From NCBI GenBank assembly GCA_021734595.1, contig JAIPIO010000057.1, forward strand, positions 1-15,948: a stretch of DNA of 15,948 bases, in the 5' to 3' direction. The notes below the pieces were generated by a model. That model ran no database searches, was not told the origin of the DNA, and worked only from the letters and a program-made list of their open reading frames with translations. The translations under genes were made by a program, and so were the position numbers. The stretch is from Kiritimatiellales bacterium (GTDB lineage: Bacteria; Verrucomicrobiota; Kiritimatiellia; Kiritimatiellales; Pontiellaceae). The first letter of the stretch is position 1; every line of letters starts with the position of its first letter. Positions 6,503-12,895 of the stretch are shown here, one piece after another.

Positions 6503-8080
6503 ATGAAAAAGGTATTAATCCCTACTAAGTTGAATGGAGTGGCCCGCGACATGCTGACCGCGCACGGCGGATACGAAGTGGTACAGGATGATTCAACGGA
6601 CTTCGGCACACTGGCCGAACAGAATCCCGACAGCTACGCGGTGATTGTCCGCAGCGAAAAGGTGACCCCGGAGATTATGGATGCCCTGCCGTCCCTGAAA
6701 GTGGTGGTTCGCGCTGGGGCGGGATACAATACCATCGACACCGTCTACGCCCGCAGCAAGGGCATCGATGTGATGAATACGCCCGGCGCCAATGCCAACG
6801 CGGTTGCCGAAGAAGTGGTCGCCCTTATGCTGGCGGATGCGCGCCACGTTGTCGCTGCAGATCCCTCCACCCGTGCCGGAAAATGGGAAAAGAAAAAATT
6901 CATGGGTCGGGAAGTTACGGCTAAAACCGTTGGTCTGGTTGGTTTCGGTGCCATTGGACAACTGGTCGCCAAGCGTCTCTCAGGCTTTGACGTAAAGGTT
7001 CTGGCCTACGACCCGTTCCTTTCCGCCGAGCGCGCCGAGGAGCTGGGAGTGCAACCGGCTACCGTTGAAAAGGTTTTTTCCGAGTGCGACTACGTCTCGC
7101 TGCATATGCCCGAGAACGACGACACCCGTGGCATTGTCAACAAATCGTTGCTGTCTTTGATGAAAGACGGCGCCACGCTGGTGAATTGCGCCCGTGCGGG
7201 AATTGTCAATGAAGAAGATTTGCGCGCCGTTAAGGCCGAAAAGGGGCTGCGCTTCCTCAACGATGTATATGCCAAGGACGCCGAGGGCGACAAGAGCGTG
7301 GCGGATATCGCCGATGTCATGCTGCCGCATCTGGGTGCCAGCACCCAGGAGGCCAACTACAACGCCGCCCGCCGGGCGGCGGAGCAGATTATTGCTTTTG
7401 ACGACAAAGGGATTGCCAACTACGTGGTCAACCGCGACATCCCGGAAGGGCTGGACCGCAACTACTGCGAGCTGGCCTACACCCTCGCGCGCCTCTGCCG
7501 CAGCATTGCCGGTGCCCACAAAAAGACCAAGCTCATTGAAACCAGCTTTTACGGCAACCTGAAGCCCTATGGCGATTGGCTGCTCGTTCAGATTGTTGCT
7601 GCTCTGAGTGACGATTTCGACCACACGCAGGGTGCAGTTGCCGCGCTTGACTACCTCAAGGAAATGGGCGTGGAATACATCAACCGCGAAACCGATACCA
7701 GCAAGGGTTACGCAAACTCCATCACGGTGGATGTAACCAGCAGCGTGGATGCCGAGACGCTTTCCCGCGTCAGCGTGCGCGGTACCGTTGCGGAAGGCCA
7801 TCAGATGATCTCCCGCATCAACGACTTCGACAAGCTCTACTTCGAGCCCGTTGGTGTGGCGACCCTATTTGTTTACAAGGATCGCCCTGGCGTCATTGGT
7901 GCCATCGGCAATGCCTTGGCTGAAGCCGGCATAAACATCGACGATATGCGCAACCCGCACGATCCGTCCGGCGTAAATTCGCTGGCTTTGATGCAGATTG
8001 ACAAACCGATCGATTGCGCTCTGGTGGCGAAGATTGCGAAACAGATTGAGGCTCAGCACTCGTCCTGCATCGTGTTCTAA
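6503..8080 (+). CDS. serA: D-3-phosphoglycerate dehydrogenase, long form with ACT domain
   Basis: This enzyme catalyses the NAD-dependent first step of serine synthesis from 3-phosphoglycerate. The 525-residue protein is of the long type: a catalytic/NAD-binding core (about 1-310), an intervening domain, and a C-terminal ACT domain near 450-525 with the stretch RPGVIGAIGNALAEAGINI. The Rossmann motif GLVGFGAIGQ is at 144-153, with D170 placed for NAD preference. The catalytic arginine is R231 (NCARAG) and the histidine is H276 (LPHLGAST). At the position of the usual catalytic glutamate there is an aspartate, D259. The ACT domain suggests serine feedback control. GAGAGG lies 6 bases before the chosen ATG; a TTG-initiated extension to 6440 has no such support. 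A strong terminator follows. Confidence 0.95.
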   Translation: MKKVLIPTKLNGVARDMLTAHGGYEVVQDDSTDFGTLAEQNPDSYAVIVRSEKVTPEIMDALPSLKVVVRAGAGYNTIDTVYARSKGIDVMNTPGANANAVAEEVVALMLADARHVVAADPSTRAGKWEKKKFMGREVTAKTVGLVGFGAIGQLVAKRLSGFDVKVLAYDPFLSAERAEELGVQPATVEKVFSECDYVSLHMPENDDTRGIVNKSLLSLMKDGATLVNCARAGIVNEEDLRAVKAEKGLRFLNDVYAKDAEGDKSVADIADVMLPHLGASTQEANYNAARRAAEQIIAFDDKGIANYVVNRDIPEGLDRNYCELAYTLARLCRSIAGAHKKTKLIETSFYGNLKPYGDWLLVQIVAALSDDFDHTQGAVAALDYLKEMGVEYINRETDTSKGYANSITVDVTSSVDAETLSRVSVRGTVAEGHQMISRINDFDKLYFEPVGVATLFVYKDRPGVIGAIGNALAEAGINIDDMRNPHDPSGVNSLALMQIDKPIDCALVAKIAKQIEAQHSSCIVF

Positions 8081-8102
8081 TATGCCGGAAGGTGAACCGA
8101 AC

Positions 8103-8133
8103 GACCGCCCCGGATTTGCCTGGGCGGTTTTTT
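8103..8133 (+). terminator. Intrinsic terminator after serA
   Basis: The stem ACCGCCC (8104-8110) with GGGCGGT (8122-8128) and an 11-base loop is followed by a T-run. It ends 13 bases before the next gene's start codon, whose ribosome binding site GGGAGG (8136-8141) follows almost at once. Confidence 0.9.
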
Positions 8134-8146
8134 ATGGGAGGCAGGC

Positions 8147-9184
8147 ATGACTGACCGTCAGTGGGAAACGCTGCTTCGCGTAATCAATGGGGAGCAGTTA
8201 AATCCGCTTCCGGCGGCATTTATTATCGATTCGCCATGGCTGCCCGGTTGGTACGGTTGCAGCACGCTGGACTATTTTTCCAGCGATGAAGTTTGGTTGG
8301 CAGCCAACCGCAAGGCGGTTGAGTCCTTTCCCGATATTATGTTTCTGCCTGGTTTCTGGGCCGAATATGGAATGTGCACGGAACCTTCCGCTTTTGGCGC
8401 GCGCTGTTCCTGGAGCGAGAAAAATCTGCCGCACGCTGAAAAAATCCTGGCGGATGTGGATGCCCTTGCAAACATCCGCGATCTGCTCCACAAGCCCGAT
8501 CCGCGCGTGGATGGGTTGCTTCCGTTCATACTCAATCGGTTGCGGCGCAGCGAAGCGGCCCTGCAGGAGATGGGCCACGCACACCGTTTTGCCGTGGCGC
8601 GCGGCCCGCTCAATATTGCTTCATTCCTGATGGGAACAACCGACTTCCTGATGGGGCTGCGCCTTTATCCAGCGGAGTCGCACTATCTGCTCGAAGTCGT
8701 TACCGATTTTCTGATCGATTGGACCGGCCTCCAGCTGGAAACGTTCCCAACGATGGATGGAATTCTGCTGTTGGACGATATTGTCGGCTTTATCGGGCCG
8801 GAGGATTGCGCCGAGTTCATGATGCCGTATTTTAAACGAATCTACGGCGAATTCGATGTCAGTGTAAAATTCCTGCACAACGATGCGGAAGGCCGTGTCT
8901 GTGCGCCGCTGCTGCCGGAAATCGGCGTAAATCTGTTCAACTTCAGTTTCCTGCATAGCTTTAAGGAAATGAAGGAGCTGACCGGAAACAAGGTTGCGTT
9001 GCTGGGTCAGATTCCGCCGCGGGATGTCCTCGCCGCCGGTTCGCCAGAAGAGGTCGCGGCCGCCGTCAAGGCATCGCTTTCCGGTCTGGATGATACGACC
9101 CGGATTATTCCCTCCTGCGGCGGCGGCATGCCCCAGGATGTGCCGACCGACAACCTGCGGGCATTTGCCACTGCGCTTGCTTAG
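8147..9184 (+). CDS. Uroporphyrinogen decarboxylase-superfamily protein (methyltransferase-like)
   Basis: The 345-residue protein has the general pattern of the UroD/MtaA superfamily (PF01208): a TIM-barrel with ARGPLNIASFLMG (151-163), LLLDDIVGFIGP (207-218), KFLHNDAEG (241-249), LGQIPP (286-291) and a terminal IIPSCGGGMPQDVPTDNLRAF (320-340). True HemE sequences look different at the N-terminus, so heme synthesis is not assigned. MtaA/CmuA-type members move methyl groups to cobalamin or coenzyme M using zinc held by His-X-Cys and Cys. Here H244 and C324 are present, but the His-X-Cys position reads H-N-D (D246). Substrate unknown. No corrinoid protein gene is adjacent. The ribosome binding site GGGAGG is good. 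It follows the serA terminator closely and its stop overlaps that of queH. Confidence 0.8.
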   Translation: MTDRQWETLLRVINGEQLNPLPAAFIIDSPWLPGWYGCSTLDYFSSDEVWLAANRKAVESFPDIMFLPGFWAEYGMCTEPSAFGARCSWSEKNLPHAEKILADVDALANIRDLLHKPDPRVDGLLPFILNRLRRSEAALQEMGHAHRFAVARGPLNIASFLMGTTDFLMGLRLYPAESHYLLEVVTDFLIDWTGLQLETFPTMDGILLLDDIVGFIGPEDCAEFMMPYFKRIYGEFDVSVKFLHNDAEGRVCAPLLPEIGVNLFNFSFLHSFKEMKELTGNKVALLGQIPPRDVLAAGSPEEVAAAVKASLSGLDDTTRIIPSCGGGMPQDVPTDNLRAFATALA

Positions 9185-9717
9185 GCATTCCGTCGCTGGC
9201 TGAATTCGCATCCGCAGTAGCTCTGGCGGTACAGGTCGTATTCTTTGCTGAGTTGGATACTGCGCAGGAATCCGTTTTTTTTCTTAAAGTCAATGGGTTC
9301 AAACCTTGGAAAGTCCGCGCCGATTTCAAAAATCGTCCGCGAGACCTTGTGCGGGCTGAGCGTGAGGGTGGTGCAGAAGGCATCGTAGCCGTAGCGGTCT
9401 GCCATCTCCGCGGTACGCCGCAGGCTGTATTCGAAGCATTTTGCGCAGCGGGCACCTTTTTCCGGTTCGTTTTCCAACCCCTGGATATGCTTCAACCATT
9501 GTTCGTGGTCGTATTCATCCTCCTCGATGATCACATCCAGGATGCCGGCCAGTTTGCGGGCGGCGTCGAGGCGCTTGCGGTATTCCTGTTCCGGGTGGAT
9601 GTTGGAGTTGGAAAAATAGAAGCCGACCTCATGGCCGTCCAGCAGGAGGCGTTCGGCCGAAGGCGCGGCACACGGCGCACAGCAGATATGTACCAGGATT
9701 TTCTTAGGTTCGCTCAT
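9181..9717 (-). CDS. queH: Epoxyqueuosine reductase QueH (DUF208 family)
   Basis: QueH reduces epoxyqueuosine to queuosine at the wobble base of certain tRNAs; it is the non-orthologous replacement for the cobalamin enzyme QueG. The 178-residue protein has the hallmark cysteines: HICCAPC with C12, C13 and C16, CAKCF with C91 and C94, and YCGCEFS with C168 and C170. The family uses them to hold an Fe-S cluster and an extra iron. The chosen ATG lies one base after the TGA of the upstream DUF218 gene (TGATATG), so translation is probably coupled; an ATG at 9744 would overlap that gene and add nine residues. The gene overlaps the UroD-like gene tail to tail by four bases. Confidence 0.93.
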   Translation of the reverse strand: MSEPKKILVHICCAPCAAPSAERLLLDGHEVGFYFSNSNIHPEQEYRKRLDAARKLAGILDVIIEEDEYDHEQWLKHIQGLENEPEKGARCAKCFEYSLRRTAEMADRYGYDAFCTTLTLSPHKVSRTIFEIGADFPRFEPIDFKKKNGFLRSIQLSKEYDLYRQSYCGCEFSQRRNA

Positions 9718-9718
9718 A

Positions 9719-10369
9719 TCAGGGATGGAAAAGGAATTTTGCATAGAGCCAGGCGATCAGCTCGGATATGACCGAGCGGACACCGTTGCTAGAGGTCCAC
9801 CAGCGGTTGGCTGCATAGGACTGCGTTTCGAGGCAGGTGATACCGACGCGGTAGTTTTTCCCCAGTGCCTTGCGGTAGATAAGGCAACTCCGCCGGCCGT
9901 GCGGCCCTACCGATATCAGGTGAATATTGGTCTGGGCAATGCCGGCGGCAACCAGGCTCTCTTTCATGGCCATGGCCGAGGCGTAGGTGCGGTCGCGCAA
10001 TACATCATGGCCAATGGCGGTTACGATTTCCGCGGGTTCGACTCCCATCTCAATGAGTCGGGCCGTGGTCATTTGTGCGAGCGATTCCCACTTTAACAGG
10101 GCACTGCCGGTCTCAATCGGGGTGCCGGTGGCCACGATTTTCTCGTAATTCCCGTTGCGGTAGATCGCGAGGGCCTCGTCGAGCGCATAATCGGGCATCC
10201 ATCCTTCAACCACGAAAAGCCCTTCATGCGGGGGTGCATCCTGCGCCAGAAACGGGTACAGGCCAGTGAAAACGATCCACAGCGTGCCCGCCGCGAGCAG
10301 TAGAACGAGCAGTCCGCCCAGCCATGTGGGGGTGTAGACCGACCGCTTCCTGATCAGGCGAAAATTCAT
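9719..10369 (-). CDS. DUF218 (YdcF/ElyC-like) membrane protein
   Basis: The 216-residue protein has a short basic N-terminus, one membrane segment at about 16-40, and a DUF218-type domain after it, probably on the outer side of the membrane. Visible landmarks are VVEGWMPDYALDEAL (53-67), KIVATG (77-82), LRDRTYASAMAM (124-135) and the late motif LISVGPHGRRS (151-161). E. coli ElyC of this family affects cell-envelope polysaccharide assembly; the activity of this branch is not established. The reading frame continues upstream to 10714, but that would run across rplM and lacks family similarity, so the ATG at 10369 is chosen. No ribosome binding site is visible before it. It is the first gene of an operon with queH. 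Confidence 0.8.
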   Translation of the reverse strand: MNFRLIRKRSVYTPTWLGGLLVLLLAAGTLWIVFTGLYPFLAQDAPPHEGLFVVEGWMPDYALDEALAIYRNGNYEKIVATGTPIETGSALLKWESLAQMTTARLIEMGVEPAEIVTAIGHDVLRDRTYASAMAMKESLVAAGIAQTNIHLISVGPHGRRSCLIYRKALGKNYRVGITCLETQSYAANRWWTSSNGVRSVISELIAWLYAKFLFHP

Positions 10370-10387
10370 GGCGGGTGTATAGCATGG

Positions 10388-10397
10388 CAGGCATGCA
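10388..10397. repeat. Direct repeat CAGGCATGCA, first copy
   Basis: A 10-base sequence found again 47 bases downstream, both in the intergenic region between the divergent DUF218 gene and rplM. It contains the palindrome GCATGC. Confidence 0.5.
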
Positions 10398-10428
10398 ATA
10401 AAAATAAAAAAACTTCGTATGCAGAGGG

Positions 10429-10455
10429 TTGACACAGGCATGCACCTGTTATACC
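10429..10455 (+). promoter_or_regulatory. Probable promoter of rplM-rpsI
   Basis: TTGACA at 10429-10434 is a perfect -35 match. TATACC at 10450-10455 is the best -10 with a short 15-base spacer. The spacer holds ACAGG-N6-CCTGT (10434-10449) and the second copy of CAGGCATGCA (10435-10444), which could bind a regulator. Confidence 0.6.
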
Positions 10456-10499
10456 GTCTCGCCCTTGTGTTTATTGGAAATAGAAGAGGATATTTGTAA

Positions 10500-10934
10500 A
10501 TGAAAACTTTTGTGCCTAATGAGGCTGACATAAAACGCGACTGGTATGTTGTTGACGCGGCAGGAAAAACGACCGGACGGCTGGCTGTGGTAATTGCCAA
10601 TGTACTGCGCGGTAAGAATAAACCGACCTTCACGCCGCATGTGGATACGGGTGCGTTTGTGGTGGTTGTCAACGCGGAAAAGATCGTGCTCACCGGCAAC
10701 AAGGAAGAGGGCAAGATCTATCAGGATTATTCCGGCTACTCGAGCGGGCTGAAGGAACGGCCGGCCAAGGCGATCCGGGAGAAGCACCCCGAACGCATTA
10801 TTACCCAGGCGGTCAAGGGCATGCTTCCGAAGAACCGCATGAGCCGTCAGATCATGACGAGGCTCAAAGTATACGCCGGGCCGGATCATCCCCATGAAGC
10901 GCAGCAGGTTCAGCCGCTTGAATTTAACGGATAA
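10500..10934 (+). CDS. rplM: 50S ribosomal protein L13
   Basis: L13 is an early-assembling large-subunit protein. The 144-residue sequence shows the family pattern: RDWYVVDAAGKTTGRLA near 13-29, LRGKNKPTFTPHVDTG at 36-51, VVNAEKIVLTGNK at 56-68 and KGMLPKNRMSRQ at 105-116. The ATG follows AGAAGAGGA by nine bases. rpsI follows after 14 bases in the usual L13-S9 pair. Confidence 0.97.
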   Translation: MKTFVPNEADIKRDWYVVDAAGKTTGRLAVVIANVLRGKNKPTFTPHVDTGAFVVVVNAEKIVLTGNKEEGKIYQDYSGYSSGLKERPAKAIREKHPERIITQAVKGMLPKNRMSRQIMTRLKVYAGPDHPHEAQQVQPLEFNG

Positions 10935-10948
10935 GCAGGAGAACGATT

Positions 10949-11353
10949 GTGGTTAAAAAGAAAGAAACAGTAGAATTTGCAGCAACCGGCCGCCGTAAAA
11001 CCTCCGTTGCACGTGTGCGCATCAAAGAGGGTACCGGCGGCATTGTCGTAAACGGTCTTGAAGCCAACACCTATTTTGACACACCGATGCTGCAGGAATT
11101 GCTGCTGAAGCCGATCAAGGCTGCCGGTGTTGAAGGAAAATACGACATCATCGCCATCGTAAAGGGCGGCGGAAAGTCCGGCCAGTGCGGAGCGGTGGTT
11201 CATGGCATGGCCCGTGCGCTGAGCGTGGGTGACGAGACGCTCAAAGCGGCCCTGAAAAAAGGCGGGTTCCTCAGCCGTGATGCCCGTATGAAAGAACGCA
11301 AGAAACCGGGTCAGCCGGGTGCTCGCAAACGCTTCCAGTTCTCCAAACGTTAA
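10949..11353 (+). CDS. rpsI: 30S ribosomal protein S9
   Basis: S9 binds the head of the small subunit and its C-terminal tail reaches the P-site tRNA. The 134-residue protein has the TGRRKTSVARV start motif (13-23), the GGGKSGQCGAVVHGMARAL stretch, and the conserved basic end ARKRFQFSKR. It uses a GTG start codon, with AGGAGA about seven bases upstream. It ends the rplM-rpsI operon and is followed by a strong terminator. Confidence 0.97.
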   Translation: MVKKKETVEFAATGRRKTSVARVRIKEGTGGIVVNGLEANTYFDTPMLQELLLKPIKAAGVEGKYDIIAIVKGGGKSGQCGAVVHGMARALSVGDETLKAALKKGGFLSRDARMKERKKPGQPGARKRFQFSKR

Positions 11354-11375
11354 TCGTTGGAAGACGTGTTGTAGA

Positions 11376-11406
11376 AAGCTCCCCGGAAACCGGGGGGCTT
11401 TTTTTG
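11376..11406 (+). terminator. Intrinsic terminator after rpsI
   Basis: The stem AGCTCCCCGG (11377-11386) with CCGGGGGGCT (11390-11399), including one G-T pair, has an AAA loop and is followed by a run of T. Its T-run lies directly before the first palindrome of the argJ leader. Confidence 0.93.
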
Positions 11407-11408
11407 TT

Positions 11409-11423
11409 TTCCAGACTCTGGAA
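11409..11423. repeat. TTCCA-N5-TGGAA palindrome, copy 4 (argJ leader)
   Basis: Exact match with spacer GACTC; symmetry extends to TTTTCCAG/CTGGAAAA. It would cover the -35 region of an argJ promoter whose -10 is TTTAAT (11430-11435). The next copy starts 31 bp downstream. Confidence 0.85.
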
Positions 11424-11429
11424 AAAATA

Positions 11430-11435
11430 TTTAAT
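11430..11435 (+). promoter_or_regulatory. Possible -10 element for the argJ operon
   Basis: TTTAAT lies in an A/T-rich stretch between two palindromes. There is no convincing -35 at 17 bases (the region reads TTTTCC and lies in a palindrome), so promoter activity would need an activator or lies elsewhere. Confidence 0.35.
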
Positions 11436-11439
11436 CATC

Positions 11440-11454
11440 TTCCAATCATTGGAA
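11440..11454. repeat. TTCCA-N5-TGGAA palindrome, copy 5 (argJ leader)
   Basis: Exact match with spacer ATCAT; TTCCAAT/ATTGGAA around a single central base is a perfect palindrome. It overlaps the expected transcription start region and ends just before the argJ ribosome binding site. Confidence 0.87.
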
Positions 11455-11467
11455 ACGAGGACACATG

Positions 11468-12655
11468 ATGAGTAAAACAAATTTACAGATGCCGTTGGGC
11501 TTCAAGTGCGCGGGGATATCCGCCGGGATCAAGAAAAACGGCTCGAAGGACATGGCGATGATCCTGTCGGATGTGCCGGCCGTGGCGGCGGGGGTGTTCA
11601 CGACGAATCAGGTCTGCGCCGCGCCGGTCAAGGTATGCCGGGCGCACCTGGCGGGCGGAACGGTGCGGGCGATTGTGATGAACAGCGGAATCGCCAACGC
11701 CTGCACCGGCGCGGAAGGCATCGTGGCCGCCAAGGATATGTGTGCCGAGACGGCCAACGTGCTCGGATGCTCCGCGCAGGAGATTTTTGTATGTTCCACG
11801 GGGCGGATCGGACCGCAGCTTCCGCTGGATGTCATTGTTCCATGCATTGGAAAACTCGCGGCGCAGGTTTCCAATGATCGGATTCGGGAAACCGCCGAGG
11901 CGATGATGACCACCGACACGCGGCCAAAGGTTTCGGTTGCGGAACTGGAAATTGATGGCAAGCCGGTATCGATTGTCGGTTTTGCCAAGGGCGCGGGAAT
12001 GATCGAGCCAAACATGGCGACGATGCTGTCGTTTATTGTCACCGACGCGGCGGTTGAACCCGCCGCATTGCAGAACGCGCCCAAGACGGCGGTGGACGGC
12101 AGCTTCAACCGGATTTCGATCGACGGGGACCAGAGCACCAACGACAGCGTGCTGTGCATGGCCAACGGCGCGGCGGGCCACATGCCGATTAATGAGGGTT
12201 CCAAGGATTGGGAAACCTTTTTCCAGGCATTGGAAAAAGTCTGTTTCGAGCTGGCAATGTTGATTGTGCACGACGGCGAGGGCGCAACACGTTTTGTGAA
12301 TGTGAATGTGTCCGGAGCACGTTCCGATCAAGAGGCCGATCTCGCGGCGCGTGCGGTAGCCAACTCGCTGCTGAATAAAACCGCGTGGGCGGGGGAATAT
12401 CCGAACTGGGGCCGCGTGATGGATGCCATTGGCTACTCCCGGGCCAGGGTCGAGGAGAACCGGGTGGAGATTGCCTATGACGCCCTGCCGGTGGTTGCCG
12501 GCGGCATGCGGTCGGAAACTCCGCAGAAAGAGCTGATTAAGGTGGTTTCGCAGGAAAGTTTTGCTATAAACATCAACCTGAATCTTGGTGGCGGGGTTGC
12601 AACTGTCTATACCTGCAACTGCACCGAGGAATATGTGCGGATCAACGTGGAGTAA
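11468..12655 (+). CDS. argJ: Glutamate N-acetyltransferase / amino-acid acetyltransferase ArgJ
   Basis: ArgJ moves the acetyl group from N-acetylornithine to glutamate, closing the cyclic arginine pathway; some members also use acetyl-CoA, which the sequence alone does not decide. The 395-residue precursor matches the family length. The self-cleavage site is in KGAGMIEPNMATML, with the nucleophile T185, so it is expected to mature into two chains. Other family blocks are VMNSGIANACTG (70-81), SIDGDQSTND (217-226), VHDGEGATRF (267-276) and WAGEYPNWGRVMDAIGYS (307-324). GAGG lies seven bases before this ATG; an ATG three bases earlier is too close to it. It heads the arginine operon. Two exact TTCCA-N5-TGGAA palindromes lie within the gene and two before it. 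Confidence 0.96.
   Translation: MSKTNLQMPLGFKCAGISAGIKKNGSKDMAMILSDVPAVAAGVFTTNQVCAAPVKVCRAHLAGGTVRAIVMNSGIANACTGAEGIVAAKDMCAETANVLGCSAQEIFVCSTGRIGPQLPLDVIVPCIGKLAAQVSNDRIRETAEAMMTTDTRPKVSVAELEIDGKPVSIVGFAKGAGMIEPNMATMLSFIVTDAAVEPAALQNAPKTAVDGSFNRISIDGDQSTNDSVLCMANGAAGHMPINEGSKDWETFFQALEKVCFELAMLIVHDGEGATRFVNVNVSGARSDQEADLAARAVANSLLNKTAWAGEYPNWGRVMDAIGYSRARVEENRVEIAYDALPVVAGGMRSETPQKELIKVVSQESFAININLNLGGGVATVYTCNCTEEYVRINVE
11838..11852. repeat. TTCCA-N5-TGGAA palindrome, copy 6 (inside argJ)
   Basis: Exact match with spacer TGCAT. A weaker copy with two mismatches in its right arm starts 31 bp later at 11869. Confidence 0.8.
12199..12213. repeat. TTCCA-N5-TGGAA palindrome, near match (inside argJ)
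   Basis: One mismatch in the right arm (TGGGA), spacer AGGAT. It starts 22 bp before the exact copy at 12221. Confidence 0.5.
12221..12235. repeat. TTCCA-N5-TGGAA palindrome, copy 7 (inside argJ)
   Basis: Exact match with spacer GGCAT; symmetry extends to CTTTTTCCA/TGGAAAAAG, the longest arms in the window, although the sequence is coding. Confidence 0.85.
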
Positions 12656-12670
12656 ATGGAGGAACATCAG

Positions 12671-12895
12671 GTGCTGGTCGCGTCTGTTTTTTTCGGGATA
12701 ATCGTCAGAATGTATTATGACGACCGCAATCCGCCGCAGATTCATGTTGAGTATCAGGGAAATAAAGCCGTTCTTGATTTCCAGGGTAATATTATTAAAG
12801 GGGATGTGGTATCCAGGACGGCCTTGAAACTTGTTCGCGATTGGATTGATCTGCAAAGTACAAAGCGGGGAATGATTGATGGAAAAATTTATTGA
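12671..12895 (+). CDS. DUF4160 family small protein, unpaired copy
   Basis: The 74-residue product matches the short DUF4160 pattern: VFFGIIVRMYYDD, then RNPPQIHVEYQGNKAVLDFQG, then ALKLVRDWIDLQ. The GTG start is chosen because GGAGG lies eight bases upstream and the N-terminus then matches the family; the ATG at 12656, which abuts the argJ stop, lacks this support. The usual PPHxH reads PPQIH, and the usual C-terminal ELxxNW-like block reads GMIDGK, so it may be decaying. Its end overlaps argB by 17 bases. Function unknown. DUF4160 genes are often beside DUF2442 genes; no DUF2442 partner is present here, unlike the second copy behind argD. Confidence 0.75.
   Translation: MLVASVFFGIIVRMYYDDRNPPQIHVEYQGNKAVLDFQGNIIKGDVVSRTALKLVRDWIDLQSTKRGMIDGKIY

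Noticed and set aside
6980..7801. 273-residue minus-strand frame inside serA
   Set aside because: It is antisense to conserved SerA sequence and has no recognisable domain.
8147..9184. Calling the UroD-like gene hemE
   Set aside because: HemE N-terminal motifs are not seen and the pattern is closer to other superfamily branches; no heme genes are adjacent.
9719..10714. Long form of the DUF218 protein starting at 10714
   Set aside because: The extension would be antisense to rplM and cross its promoter; family similarity begins only after the ATG at 10369.
11483..12856. 457-residue minus-strand frame antisense to argJ
   Set aside because: It is a shadow of argJ and the following DUF4160 gene, with a His/Arg-rich composition typical of antisense frames.
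12840..12895. Frameshift at the end of the first DUF4160 gene
   Set aside because: The in-frame GMIDGK aligns with the usual ELxxNW-like end, so substitution explains it better than a shift.
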